From: Fibrobacterota bacterium
GTDB taxonomy: Bacteria > Fibrobacterota > Fibrobacteria > UBA5070
Assembly (NCBI GenBank): GCA_016715065.1
Contig: JADKBN010000014.1
Location: forward strand, 1 to 23,628
Direction: 5' to 3'
DNA length: 23,628 bases
How positions within the stretch are numbered: position 1 is the first letter of the stretch; the number at the start of each line of letters is the position of its first letter. Both the position numbers and the translations under genes were made by a program. The notes under the pieces were generated by a model. It was not told where the DNA came from and did not search any database. It worked only from the letters and a program-made list of their open reading frames with translations. Shown in pieces: positions 7,638 to 16,552 of the stretch.

Positions 7638-8602
7638 TTACCTGGCGTCACCTGCGGAGCCAACAACGGCCCCCTCCGACTCCGATCCGGAAAACAACGC
7701 GATGGACACCGCTCCTGCCGAGGTGATCTTGGGTGCGAGAAGGGTCAAATCCAGCTCGAACCGCCCTCGAACAAGATGATCGGCAAAACCCAACGACACA
7801 GGAAGCAGCAAGGAATGGCGGTCGTAGGTCTTCGTACCGGCCAAGACCAGATGGACCCACTTCACCGCGTCCGGCGGACGCATCCCGTTGGGCATCACGG
7901 CGCCGGGCTCCAGGTGCAGGCGCTCTCCCGCCAGCTCCGGCAAGGCGAATTCCAGCTTCAGCACGAGACGCTGGCCTGCCGGCAAGATCTGCGCGCGCAA
8001 CCCTTGGCGATGCTCTCGGAAGCCGCCATCGCCTTCCACGGCCTGGGCTCCACCACAAGCTCGGCAGGAATGGACTTGCGGGCGGGAATGGTCGCCAACG
8101 ATGCAGCCAATTCCTGCGGGAATTTCTCCTGGATGGTCCTATCTGGAAATCCATCGCCAGCGTGGAAGCGATCGACAGGACTCCCACCAACCGGAACCTT
8201 CCGGTGGTGTGGAGAGGTCGGGAAAGAATCTTCCGACAAGATCCGTCTGCGTCGATTGCAGTCCCAGATCCTTGTCGTCCGGGTTCGCGGGGCGGGCGGA
8301 ACCGGCGGAGCCTGGCTGACCATGGGATCCCATGCCGCAGGCGAGAGTTGCAGCAGGTTCCGGTCGCGATCCACCAACACCAGCATGCCTTTGGAGGCGA
8401 GGCTGCCCTCCACGAAGTCCTTCTGCGTCCCGCACTGGACGATCTGGACAGGGATGGTTTTGCGGAGGGTGCGATCCACCCACGAAGGGCCCAGCAGCAG
8501 CCGTTGGCGCTTGCCTTCCTGGAAAATCGTGCGTCGCACCGCGGAGAATGCCGCCGGATCGTTCCAGTAGGCGTCGTTATCGACCATCTGCGAATAGGCC
8601 AT
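7638..8602 (-). CDS. Hypothetical protein, middle gene of the metalloprotease/fibre cluster
   Basis: The start at 8602 is set by GGAG ten bases upstream and begins MAYSQMVDNDAYWNDP. One open frame continues to about 8005, where losing a base in a CCC run shifts it. The next frame continues LRAQILPAGQRLVLKLEF to a TAA at 7638. The reconstructed length is about 321 residues. No signal peptide or membrane segment is visible. A Pro/Thr-rich stretch (APPVPPAPRTRTT) separates an N-terminal part of about 90 residues (QRLLLGPSWVDRTL, GMLVLVDRDRNLLQLSP) from a C-terminal part rich in hydrophobic strands. No family was recognised. It starts 50 bp after the metalloprotease-like gene, so co-transcription is likely. 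Confidence 0.65.
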
Positions 8603-8652
8603 GTGTGTCTCCATTCGTGACTCGAAACAGTCGCGTGTCTGATGATTCGAAA

Positions 8653-11600
8653 TTAGAAGCGCATGAGGGGCGACGACCAGCTGGCATGGATGTCCTGAAG
8701 CGTGCGCGATTTGAGCACTCCCAAGCAATCCGGACAGAAGCCCGGCTGCCCGTTGGAAGCGCCGTACATGATGCAGGTTCCCATGGTGCCGGTCAAGAAT
8801 CCAAGTTCTGGCAGAGCCAGGTTCGCGACAGGGACGCCGGCTGCGCAGTGGGGTCCGCGATGCACGTCGCGCAATCCGTTGCCCACACCGAGACCGAACA
8901 CATCGCAATCCAGATAGTTCCGACCGACGATCGGAGCGGAGTCGACATGCAACGGCTCTACCATGCCGGGCGCGGAGCCATTTTGGTCCTGCGCTCCATT
9001 TCGGAAAGCGCTCAGACCCATCAGGTGGCCCAATTCGTGGCTCAGGACGCTCGCCGTGTTCGCCGGTTGCTCCAGCACGATGATCTGCGTTCCCTGCAAG
9101 GCCAGTCCCAGCACTTCCGGCGTGACGCGAATCTCCGCGGTGACCGTGATAGGGCAACGGGTTGCGGACAACGCTCCGACAAGGTCTCCCGGCAACAATT
9201 GCGCCGCCGGGTTCGCGCGCATCGGCAATGTGATGGTGACGTTCTTGTAATTGGCCAGGCCAAACCACGCGGCCTCCACCTGGCCACTGAGAGGATTTCC
9301 CGCCGCATCCAGACCAGGATGCCCGGGATTGGCCGCTTGGGTGATCTGGGCCTCCCATGTGGATCCGGTGACAAAAAACGGAGCCTACCCAGATCCCAGG
9401 TAGGTCTCCAGCATGCACGAGTTCCACTTGTTGGGATCGATAATGAGTTGCGAGACCGCAAACATGCTGTTGAGCTGGGTGAGCGTCACGCTCCTGATCG
9501 CCGACTCGATGGCGCCACCGAAGGCGCGATCGCAAAAGGTGATGTTGACGGTCTGGTTGTCGGCGGCAGGCAGTGCCAACGGCTCCGGCCAACCCCAGCC
9601 ATGGACGAATCTCGACCGGGAGCCGGCCGGGAAATCCACGAACGGAGCCGCGACCTGGGCTCCTGCCGACACCGAGGCGATCGGGTAGACGCCGGAATTC
9701 CTGTGTTCGTATTTCACATAGCCTGCACCCAGGCGGTGATCCACCTCCGCGTCCAGCGCAGCGGCGAACCTGGGTTTGCCATCCGCGCCGATCACGAATT
9801 CCGTCATCACATCCGCCGATGAGAACTGGTAGAACAGCTTCCTCCAGTTGACATAGCGCACCCGCGCGGCATCGCAGGCATTGGTGGGGCCCACTTGGAT
9901 CTCGCAGGTATCGCCCCCGCACACGCCCAGGTCCACCTCGATCTCCGCCATTTTTGACCACCGGTGTTCACCGTGGCCGTGTATTCCCAGCCGGTGGCTG
10001 GCGGGACACTCAGCCAACCACCCGCCGCTGCACGCGAAAGGGAAGGGGCAGGCGGAGCGACGTAGCTCGCGAGATTGGCCGTTTGGACCAACCCGAACAC
10101 ATTGTCCGGGGTCTCCGCGGAAACCGGTGGAGCGCTCGCCGATCGAGGGCACCGCAAGGCGGAACCGCCATCGGCGGAATAGATGATTTTCAGGAAGATC
10201 TGGTCTGGCAGGGGTTTGGCGGAGGCTTCGTCCTGCACCGCGCCTTTGGAGCGGATGCGGATCTTCAGCTTGCTGCCCTTGCCGTCGCGGCCGTCGTCCG
10301 TGGAGGGCTGGTTCACCCACTGACGAATTTCGACTGCGGCGCCCGCGCGCTCCACCCGCTTGGTTTCGTCGGCGGGGTCGTACGTTTCCAGCACGGGAAG
10401 AGCCCGATCCGGCGCGATGGCGGCGGAGGGGCCACCAATGGGATCTTTTCCTTCTTGAATTTTGCCGGATCTTCCACCGGGTTTTCCGACACGGTCAGAA
10501 CGCCCGCATCGGTTGGCACGGCCAAGGCAGGAGCATCGACCGGATGGAAAAGATTGATCTCCGCGCTCCGAGCAGGATTGGGAAAATCCTGCCCGTTGGG
10601 ATACGCGCCCTGGCCGGGGGCGTAGTGCCAACTCGGAGCCCCCCAGGCGGGATCCGGGTTTCCGACCACGGCGGGATTGATCGCTTTTCCGATCAATCCA
10701 CAAATGGCCAGATGGATGGCTGTCCATGTTTTTTTCCCGCACACGCCGTCTTCGCTCAGTCGGGTATGGGCGGGGACGTAGCGAGCGTTGAACTCCTTCT
10801 GGAACCCCTTCACTCCCTTCCAGGTCTTGGGACCGGAAATTCCATCCACCGGACCCGGGTCGCAGTCCCATCCATACTTGGACGCGATGTCTGACAAAAT
10901 CTGCTGCTTTTCCCAGGTGGTGAAGTCTCCGCGGTGCTTTTCCCACAAGGCGACCTCGTGGTCCAGCAGGGACTTCAGGATCTCCGCGCGCTGCAATGAC
11001 AATTTCCGATTCTTCTTCGCGCCGCTGGAGGCGTTGGAAAATCCGAAGACCACCGCCACATCGCTTTGCGCCGCTGGAAGAGCGGCGAATCGTTTCAAAA
11101 AGGCCGCCAGCGCATCGATCAACACTCCGTCCGCCCCGATTCGCGGCAGGATGGTCTCTCCTTCGTGGGAAACCTCGGGCGACCCGATGTATTGTGTCAG
11201 AGTCAGGTACTTCACAACAAATGGCGCGCTGGCCTTCTCCACTGCCTGGTTGTTGGTGGCCAAGGCCTGGAGGTGGATGTCCTGCCCATAGTTGGGCTTG
11301 GGAGAAGGGTCATCAGGACGAGATCCGCCTCCAAGTTCTCCACCCCCACATTTCCGGACAATTGCCGAGATTGCACCTCCGGAAAATCCTTCCAAGGATC
11401 GGCGGGCGCCAATCTCCACTGCAATCGGATCCGCACCGTCCTGTCGTCGGGAGCCTCTGTGGAATTCGCTTGGCAGGTGATCTTCAGTGGCTTTTCAAAA
11501 ACGTGATCCGCGGGCGCTGTGGCCACATCGCAGGTCACCAAGGTGACCTTTTTGACGTCGTTGTTCTGGAAAGCATCCTGGTCGGGCCACGGATCCTCCT

Positions 11601-11778
11601 CGCGCACCTGCGCCAGATAATCACTCGTATCGTACTGGCTGGTCTTGGCCGGACCGGCTCCAGCCTTGCGCGGTGCGAATATCGAGTAATCCAGGTCCCC
11701 CGAAGGAGGGCGCGCCTTGGACACATCCATCAAACTGGGTAACGGGATTCTCGAAGGATCGATCGGATCTGTCGGCAT
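8653..11778 (-). CDS. Modular OmpA-like / peptidoglycan-binding / metalloprotease-like protein, broken by indels
   Basis: The reconstructed span is about 1041 codons from ATG 11778 (MPTDPIDPSRIPLPS) to TAA at 8653. Frame changes near 11310, 10420 and 9953 (C- or A-rich runs) and an in-frame TAG at 9385-9387 interrupt it. From the N-terminus there is no signal peptide. An OmpA-like segment at about residues 197-273 shows VVFGFSNASSG and NRKLSLQRAEILKSLL. A peptidoglycan-binding-type repeat at about 293-350 shows WDCDPGPVDGISGPKTW and EDGVCGKKTW. Long beta-rich regions follow. A C-terminal domain has VLSHELGHLMGLS (zinc HExxH, about residue 912) and a downstream CIMYG like a Met-turn. This suggests a cell-wall-targeted metalloprotease, but the usual third metzincin ligand is Ala. 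Activity, export route and whether the 8653-9384 part is separate are unproven. Confidence 0.7.
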
Positions 11779-11850
11779 ACTCGGGTTCCCGAAAAGGAAT
11801 GGATGGACAAAAATTCGGCCCCAGTCTCTCGTCTGGGTGAGGGAGCACCC

Positions 11851-11860
11851 CGGCAAGCAC
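11851..11860 (+). repeat. Direct repeat CGGCAAGCAC, copy 1
   Basis: This is identical to 11911-11920. The flanks also partly match (CAC before, YC after). Confidence 0.55.
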
Positions 11861-11910
11861 TCCGAGCCTTGTGGGGCGGCTCGATGGCGCATCACACTTC
11901 GGCTACACCT

Positions 11911-11920
11911 CGGCAAGCAC
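11911..11920 (+). repeat. Direct repeat CGGCAAGCAC, copy 2
   Basis: It lies exactly 60 bp from copy 1 in the same orientation, between divergent genes. A regulator-binding role is inference. Confidence 0.55.
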
Positions 11921-11939
11921 CCAAAACGAGCACTTAGAC

Positions 11940-11962
11940 ATGGAGAATTTTTAGCTCTCCAT
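11940..11962. promoter_or_regulatory. Inverted repeat ATGGAGA/TCTCCAT
   Basis: Seven-base arms flank a nine-base AT-rich loop, with no T tract after either arm. A possible operator between the divergent genes. Confidence 0.35.
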
Positions 11963-12101
11963 AAGGTAGTTTCGAACACGGGCCCAGCAAGACGTTTATT
12001 GCCTTCCTCGAAAGAGAGGAGCCATGATCCGAAATCCCACACTAGAATCGAGCGCATCCCATCCAGGCGGGCTGCATCCCCGCTCTAATGCGGGAACTAG
12101 G

Positions 12102-12808
12102 ATGATTTCCAGCAGCCACGACCAGGCCCTGCGAAGCCTGTTGCAACGTCTTCCCCAAGAGGAGCCCCTCCTGCACTACAGGCGTTACTGTGAATTGCGC
12201 GCACACGGACAAAGACCACAGGCCTTCGAGCAGCTGAATCGGTTCCTGGCCCAATTCCCCACCCACCCGCTGGATTTTCGCATCTGGTTTGTCCGCGAGG
12301 TTCTGGAGCATGCAGAGTCGATCCCCGATGCCGACGACGGACCACTGCCCCACCCACTCAAGGAGTTGGCAGTCAAGCCCACATTGCGCCTTTGGTCCGA
12401 ACAAGCCCCGGACGATCCGCTGCCTCTGTACTGGCTGGCGAGGTTTTTCCAGGATCGCGATGCCCTCCGCATGGCCCTCGAACGGAATCCGTCGTATCAG
12501 GCGGCCTTGACCCTGACATCCGGTGGAAGCTAACTCGATTGGATTTCTCCACCCACCACCTTCCCGAATCGTATGTCGGAAACATGGATACCGATCTAGC
12601 TCTTATCGAGTTCATCGAGGCCAGCCTCCCGCGAATCCAGGACACTGCCATTCGGCAAGACCTGCAGGCGGACTTCCATCATTTCCGCACCTTGGTCCGA
12701 AACTTCCACCTGTGGCAGACCACCGGCGAGGGTCACTTCGCCGACTGGGCAATGGACCATGGCTACACCGCCGAGAGCGCCACGCGAACCTACCCCTTCG
12801 ATCCTTGA
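12102..12808 (+). CDS. Helical protein of unknown function, one frameshift
   Basis: ATG 12102 (MISSSHDQALRSLLQRLP) is preferred to the ATG at 12024 because the extra 26 residues are Ser/Gly/Arg-rich and a GGGA lies just upstream of the later start. The frame is sound to about 12508 (ERNPSYQAAL), where a one-base shift is needed. The next frame continues DPDIRWKLTRLDFSTHHLPE to a stop at 12808 (ATRTYPFDP). The reconstructed product has about 235 residues and is soluble, rich in Leu, Trp, His and Arg, with repeated short helices like a TPR-type scaffold. I recall similar uncharacterised bacterial proteins (CELRA..G, THHLPE.Y.G) but cannot name a family. It is divergent from the metalloprotease-like gene. 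Confidence 0.65.
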
Positions 12809-12890
12809 TGCCATTCTTGATTCCCCCAGTGGGGACCAGCCAGCGCAGGAACAAGGCTACACAGGAAGAAACCTTCATAAATTCCCACCC

Positions 12891-13843
12891 ATGCTTTCCT
12901 TGACGACGCCACGCATTTTCCTGATCCTCCTCGGCGCGATCGTAGCCTTGGGCTGCAAGAAGGACCAGACTCCCCGATACCGGTTCCGGAGTTCGAGATG
13001 CTCCCTCCACAAGAGCAGGCGGCATCGCCTGTGTTCCGCTCGATCGCGGCGGGAAGCGATTTCGGCCTGGCCCTCGATTCCTCCGGGAAGGTGTGGGCCT
13101 GGGGCGGAAACACCAACGGTCAGACCAACGTCCCTTCCGACCTGGGCAGAGTGGATCCAGATCGCCGCCGGCGACCACTTTTCCGTGGCCTTGCAGTCAA
13201 ATGGCCAGATCCAGGTTTGGGGTGGATCGGAGATTTGCGAATTCAAGGCCTTGGGCAATGCGATTTCGATCGCCGCCAACAGGAATTCCGCCTTCGCCAC
13301 CGTCCTTTCCGACGGTACAGTCCGTCTCAGCGGATGCTTCGCCGACCATGACAAGCTGACCAAAGGCTTGCGAAACATCCAGTCGGTGGCTCTGGGACAG
13401 GGATTCCTTGTAGCCCTCACCCAAAAAGGAGAATTGGTCTTCCGCACCTCCATGGGTGCGGAAGACTTCCAGAACTGGCAATCCCTCCGGGCATCGTCGG
13501 CGTGAAATCCATCGTTGCTGGCGCGCACCACGCTTTGGCCCTGAAGGACGACGGATCCGTCCTCGCGTGGGGCCCCAACTACGAAGGTGAAAACGATGTT
13601 CCGGAAGGCTTGGGCAAGGTGGTGAAGCTGGGTGCCGGATACAGTTCTTCGTACGCCCTCCTGGAAGATGGCACGCTGCGTTCCTGGGGAAATTCCAAAA
13701 ACCGGGAGGATGCATTTTCCTCCGGTCTTCGGTCGCTCCGCGACATTTCCTCCGGACAGTTCGCCTGCCGCTTGGCGCTGGATTCGGCAGGCCGGATCTT
13801 CACCTGGGGCGAACACCCCTGCGACCAGGGCATGCCTCGCTGA
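12891..13843 (+). CDS. RCC1-type beta-propeller lipoprotein, frameshifted
   Basis: ATG 12891 gives a lipoprotein signal (MLSLTTPRIFLILLG, VALGC, then KK). Three frame changes are needed: at the CCCC run near 12972, near 13145 and near 13497. Joined, they yield about 317 residues with seven RCC1-like units: IAAGSDFGLALDSSGKVWAW, IAAGDHFSVALQSNG, IAANRNSAFATVLSDG, VALGQGFLVALTQKG, IVAGAHHALALKDDGSVLAW, LGAGYSSSYALLEDGTLRSW and ISSGQFACRLALDSAG. Seven units suit a closed seven-bladed propeller. In bacteria such lipoproteins are usually extracytoplasmic binding or scaffold proteins; the ligand is unknown. It starts 82 bp after the upstream gene on the same strand and converges on the S9 peptidase gene with only 25 bp between stops. 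Confidence 0.8.
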
Positions 13844-13868
13844 AGTTCACTGGTGGGGCCGGAACACT

Positions 13869-16329
13869 TCACCGCCCCTTCACGTAACGATCGAGCCAAT
13901 CCAGCTGCTCGCGCAGCTCATGCTCGTTGGATTCCATGGCCCGGTATCCGTGCGATTCCAACGGAGCATCACCAATCGAGCAGTGCCGCCGTTGCCCCGG
14001 ATCGCCTGGTAGAGCTGCTCGGACTGGAGGGGCTGGGTTCCTGGATTGGCGTCGGCCTCGCCATGGATCAACAATAGCGGATCCCGGATGGAGTCGGCCC
14101 GAAAACAGCGGCGAGACCTGCAGGTACACCTGAGGAGCCTGCCACAGGGTGCGCTCCTCGCGCTGGAACCCGAATGCGGTCAAGGTCTTGTTGTATCCAC
14201 CGCTGCGGGCGATGCCTGCCTTGAAGAGCCGACTGTGCGCGAGCAGGTTGGCCACCATCAGGCCTCCGTGGCTGTGGCCCATCACCCCCACACGACTCGT
14301 GTCCACCGCGCCGGTGCGATCGGCGGCCGCCAACGCGGCGCGGGCGTCGGACAAAATCTGCTTCTGGTAGGTGTCGTACATGCGACGCGCGTTCCCCACC
14401 ACGGGCATCTGGACGTCGTCGAGCACGGCGTAGCCGGCTAGCAAAAGTAGAGCTGGCTGGAACGGCCCAGGCGCGCGAAGCGCGCGCGTCGATCCTCCCA
14501 CCTGGCCCGCCGTGCGGGCATCTGTGTAATCCAGCGGGTAGGCGTACATCACGGCGGGCAGTTTTTGCCCATCCTGGTGACCGGGAGGCAGATGCAACTT
14601 GAAGGAAAGGTTCATTCCGTCTGCACGCTTGTAGGAAACCAATCTTTTTCTTGATCTGCCGGAGGACCGGGGTGGATCTTCCGTGCGGGTCAGCCGGAGG
14701 GTGTCGCTGGACCACGCCGCCTCGCCGGCGGGAGCGGCCACCTGGTTTCCGGGGGTGCGCGAAGAAGTCGGGAGGAACTGCGGGCGATTCGCGGCGCGTC
14801 AAAAACGTCTGGTAAGGACATCCAAGACCGCGAACGGGTATTCGAACTGCTGGTGTCGCTGCGAAACAAGTGGGGTTTTCAGGGTGCGCAGGTCCAGCAA
14901 TCCAAAAAACGGCCGTTCGCCCTGCGGGGTGGTTCCCAAGCCGCGCAGGAACAATTGGTCGCCGTCCTGCAACAACACGGAAGTCCCGTCGCCCCGCACC
15001 TGCATCAGAGGCAAGCCAGGATCCGCGTAGCGCTCGTCGGAGCTGATGTCGCGGATCAGGCGCGGCTTGGCGGGGCGATCCGCGTTCTGGTGCCAGGTCC
15101 GGCTCCAATGGCGTACGGCGTCGAATTCCGTCACCAAGATGTCGCCATCCTTCGCAGCGAAGTCCAGACTCCAAGCGGTGCTCGGTGCTGGCGATTTCGC
15201 GGGGTTTGGCGGAAAACGGAGCATCCCACGCCATCACTTTGTCGCGGCGCGGGACTTTCACACCCAGATCTCCCCGTCCAACGCCTCGGTCCACACCAGG
15301 GTGGCCGGCGCGGTGGGCGCCAGCGGACACCCCGCGGTCCGGAAGGGACCCTCCGATCGGGACGGATTCCGACAAGGGAGGTCCGCGACTTCGCCGACCT
15401 GGGCGGCTCTGAGGTCCAGGATCTCGATGCGGCGCGGAAAACGATCCCAGGCCGTCACGTGGGAGTAGGGCCGGTGCACAGTCTCCACGAGCACCAATGC
15501 GCCGTTTGGCGATACCGAAAGATCGGCGATCAGATCGGCTCGCGCCCAGGATTTGACAATTCCCGTCGCAAAGTCCACGAACTTGGGCTGCGAGCGGGCG
15601 TAGAAGTCGAACAATCGCTCGTCGGCGGGCGTGCGAAGCACGTTCACGGCCTCGTAGGTGCTGCTGGCCCGCCGTCGCCGGAGGTTTCCTGGACTCCTGG
15701 CCCCACGGGCGGAGCTTCGGCAGAGGGAGGTTCCCCAGCGAATCGGGAACGGCCTTCACCAGCAGGGTCTGTTGGTCTGGCATCCACAGGATGGCCTCGC
15801 CCAACTGCGGTTGAGCGCCACCCTTCCACCCCGACGCACCTTGGCGCTTCCCACCTCGCCCAGCCACAGTTCGATGGAATGGGTGGCGATCCGGGCGAAG
15901 GCATAGCGCTTGCCGTCGGCACTCCACACGGGCGAGCCCACCTTGGCCGATTGGGGCAGGTCCACGGCGATCTGCGCTCCGGTGTTCAGATCCAACTGGC
16001 GGTAGGCGCTCCAATAGGTCTGCCGTTTTGGTAGGTCTCCCGATGCTTCGGTTGCGGGAGCCACCGGACTCCCGCCAGCGAAAGCCAGGGCTGGGCCAGT
16101 TCGGCGATGGGTGGGAATCGCACCGGAGTCATCTGCATCATCGCGTTGTTGGCCGGCGAAAGGCTTCCCGTCCAGGATTTCGGAGCATGCAACACGCCCA
16201 GCACGCTTGGGGCGGCTTCCGGTAGGCGACATCCGCGGCTCGCGCGCCGGACAACCACCCATGGACCCAGCCTAGAAACCAGAGGGAGGCCACGGAAACG
16301 CTCCGGAGGGAATGAAGTGGTCTGGTCAT
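13869..16329 (-). CDS. Exported S9-family prolyl oligopeptidase-like serine peptidase, heavily frameshifted
   Basis: The reconstructed span is about 820 residues, the usual size for the S9 glutamyl-endopeptidase-like (S9D) branch. ATG 16329 begins a signal peptide (SVASLWFLGWVHGWLSGARA) followed by VAYRKPP. The N-terminal propeller half shows FPPIAELAQPWLSLAGVRW, SPVWSADGKRYAFAR, LGEAILWMPDQQTLLVKAVP and TEFDAVRHWSRTW. The catalytic half starts near VSYKRADGMNLSF. The nucleophile is Ser in GVMGHSHGGLMVANLLAH, the acid is Asp in LLIHGEADANPGT, and the base is His in ESHGYRA; it ends DRYVKGR with TGA. At least eleven frame changes are needed in 2.46 kb, yet all three catalytic residues survive. 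It probably degrades peptides in the periplasm or outside the cell. It is divergent from the DUF1800 gene (223 bp apart). Confidence 0.85.
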
Positions 16330-16539
16330 GGCAGGATCTTTCTGTGAACGAATCCCATTGGCGACAACCTGAGGATTTGTACGGAATCGCGCCGAAGAGG
16401 GTGCGTTTCCATCATCACGCCAATCTAGACCTTATCCCACCGTTGACTCCACCATTTCCACCCCAAACCCTTCCTGGGAATCGCTATAATCGCTTCAGGG
16501 GCTCACTCGGCGAGTCGGCACATGCCCGTGGATGCACCC

Positions 16540-16544
16540 GGAGG
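16540..16544 (+). promoter_or_regulatory. Strong ribosome binding site GGAGG
   Basis: GGAGG lies eight bases before ATG 16553 and decides the DUF1800 start over an upstream in-phase-free ATG at 16522. Confidence 0.7.
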
Positions 16545-16552
16545 AATTGGCG

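Larger units (their letters stand above)
11779..12101. promoter_or_regulatory. Divergent intergenic region with repeats
   Basis: These 323 bp separate two divergent gene starts and should hold promoters for both. Two CGGCAAGCAC direct repeats sit exactly 60 bp apart (11851-11860, 11911-11920), within a looser 17-bp match. A 7-bp inverted repeat (ATGGAGA/TCTCCAT, 9-base loop) lies at 11940-11962. No confident -35/-10 pair was recognised. Confidence 0.4.

Noticed and set aside
9385..9387. TAG as a recoded sense codon
   Set aside because: TAG is used as a normal stop at several better-supported genes (for example 1782, 2924 and 20687), so recoding is not supported.
7733..9822. Long plus-strand frames opposite the metalloprotease-like cluster
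   Set aside because: They are Arg/Pro/Ser-rich with no family motifs and no ribosome binding sites, and lie antisense to better-supported genes.
7958..9961. Very long open minus-strand frame of about 667 codons
   Set aside because: Only its last third (from 8602) is real. The rest is Arg/Gly-rich low-information translation antiphase to the metalloprotease-like gene, which has the motifs.
14068..16014. Open minus-strand frame of about 648 codons
   Set aside because: It is one of three frames through the frameshifted S9 gene. Only scattered pieces (for example LGEAILWMPDQQTLLVKAVP) are genuine; the rest is a high-GC shadow.
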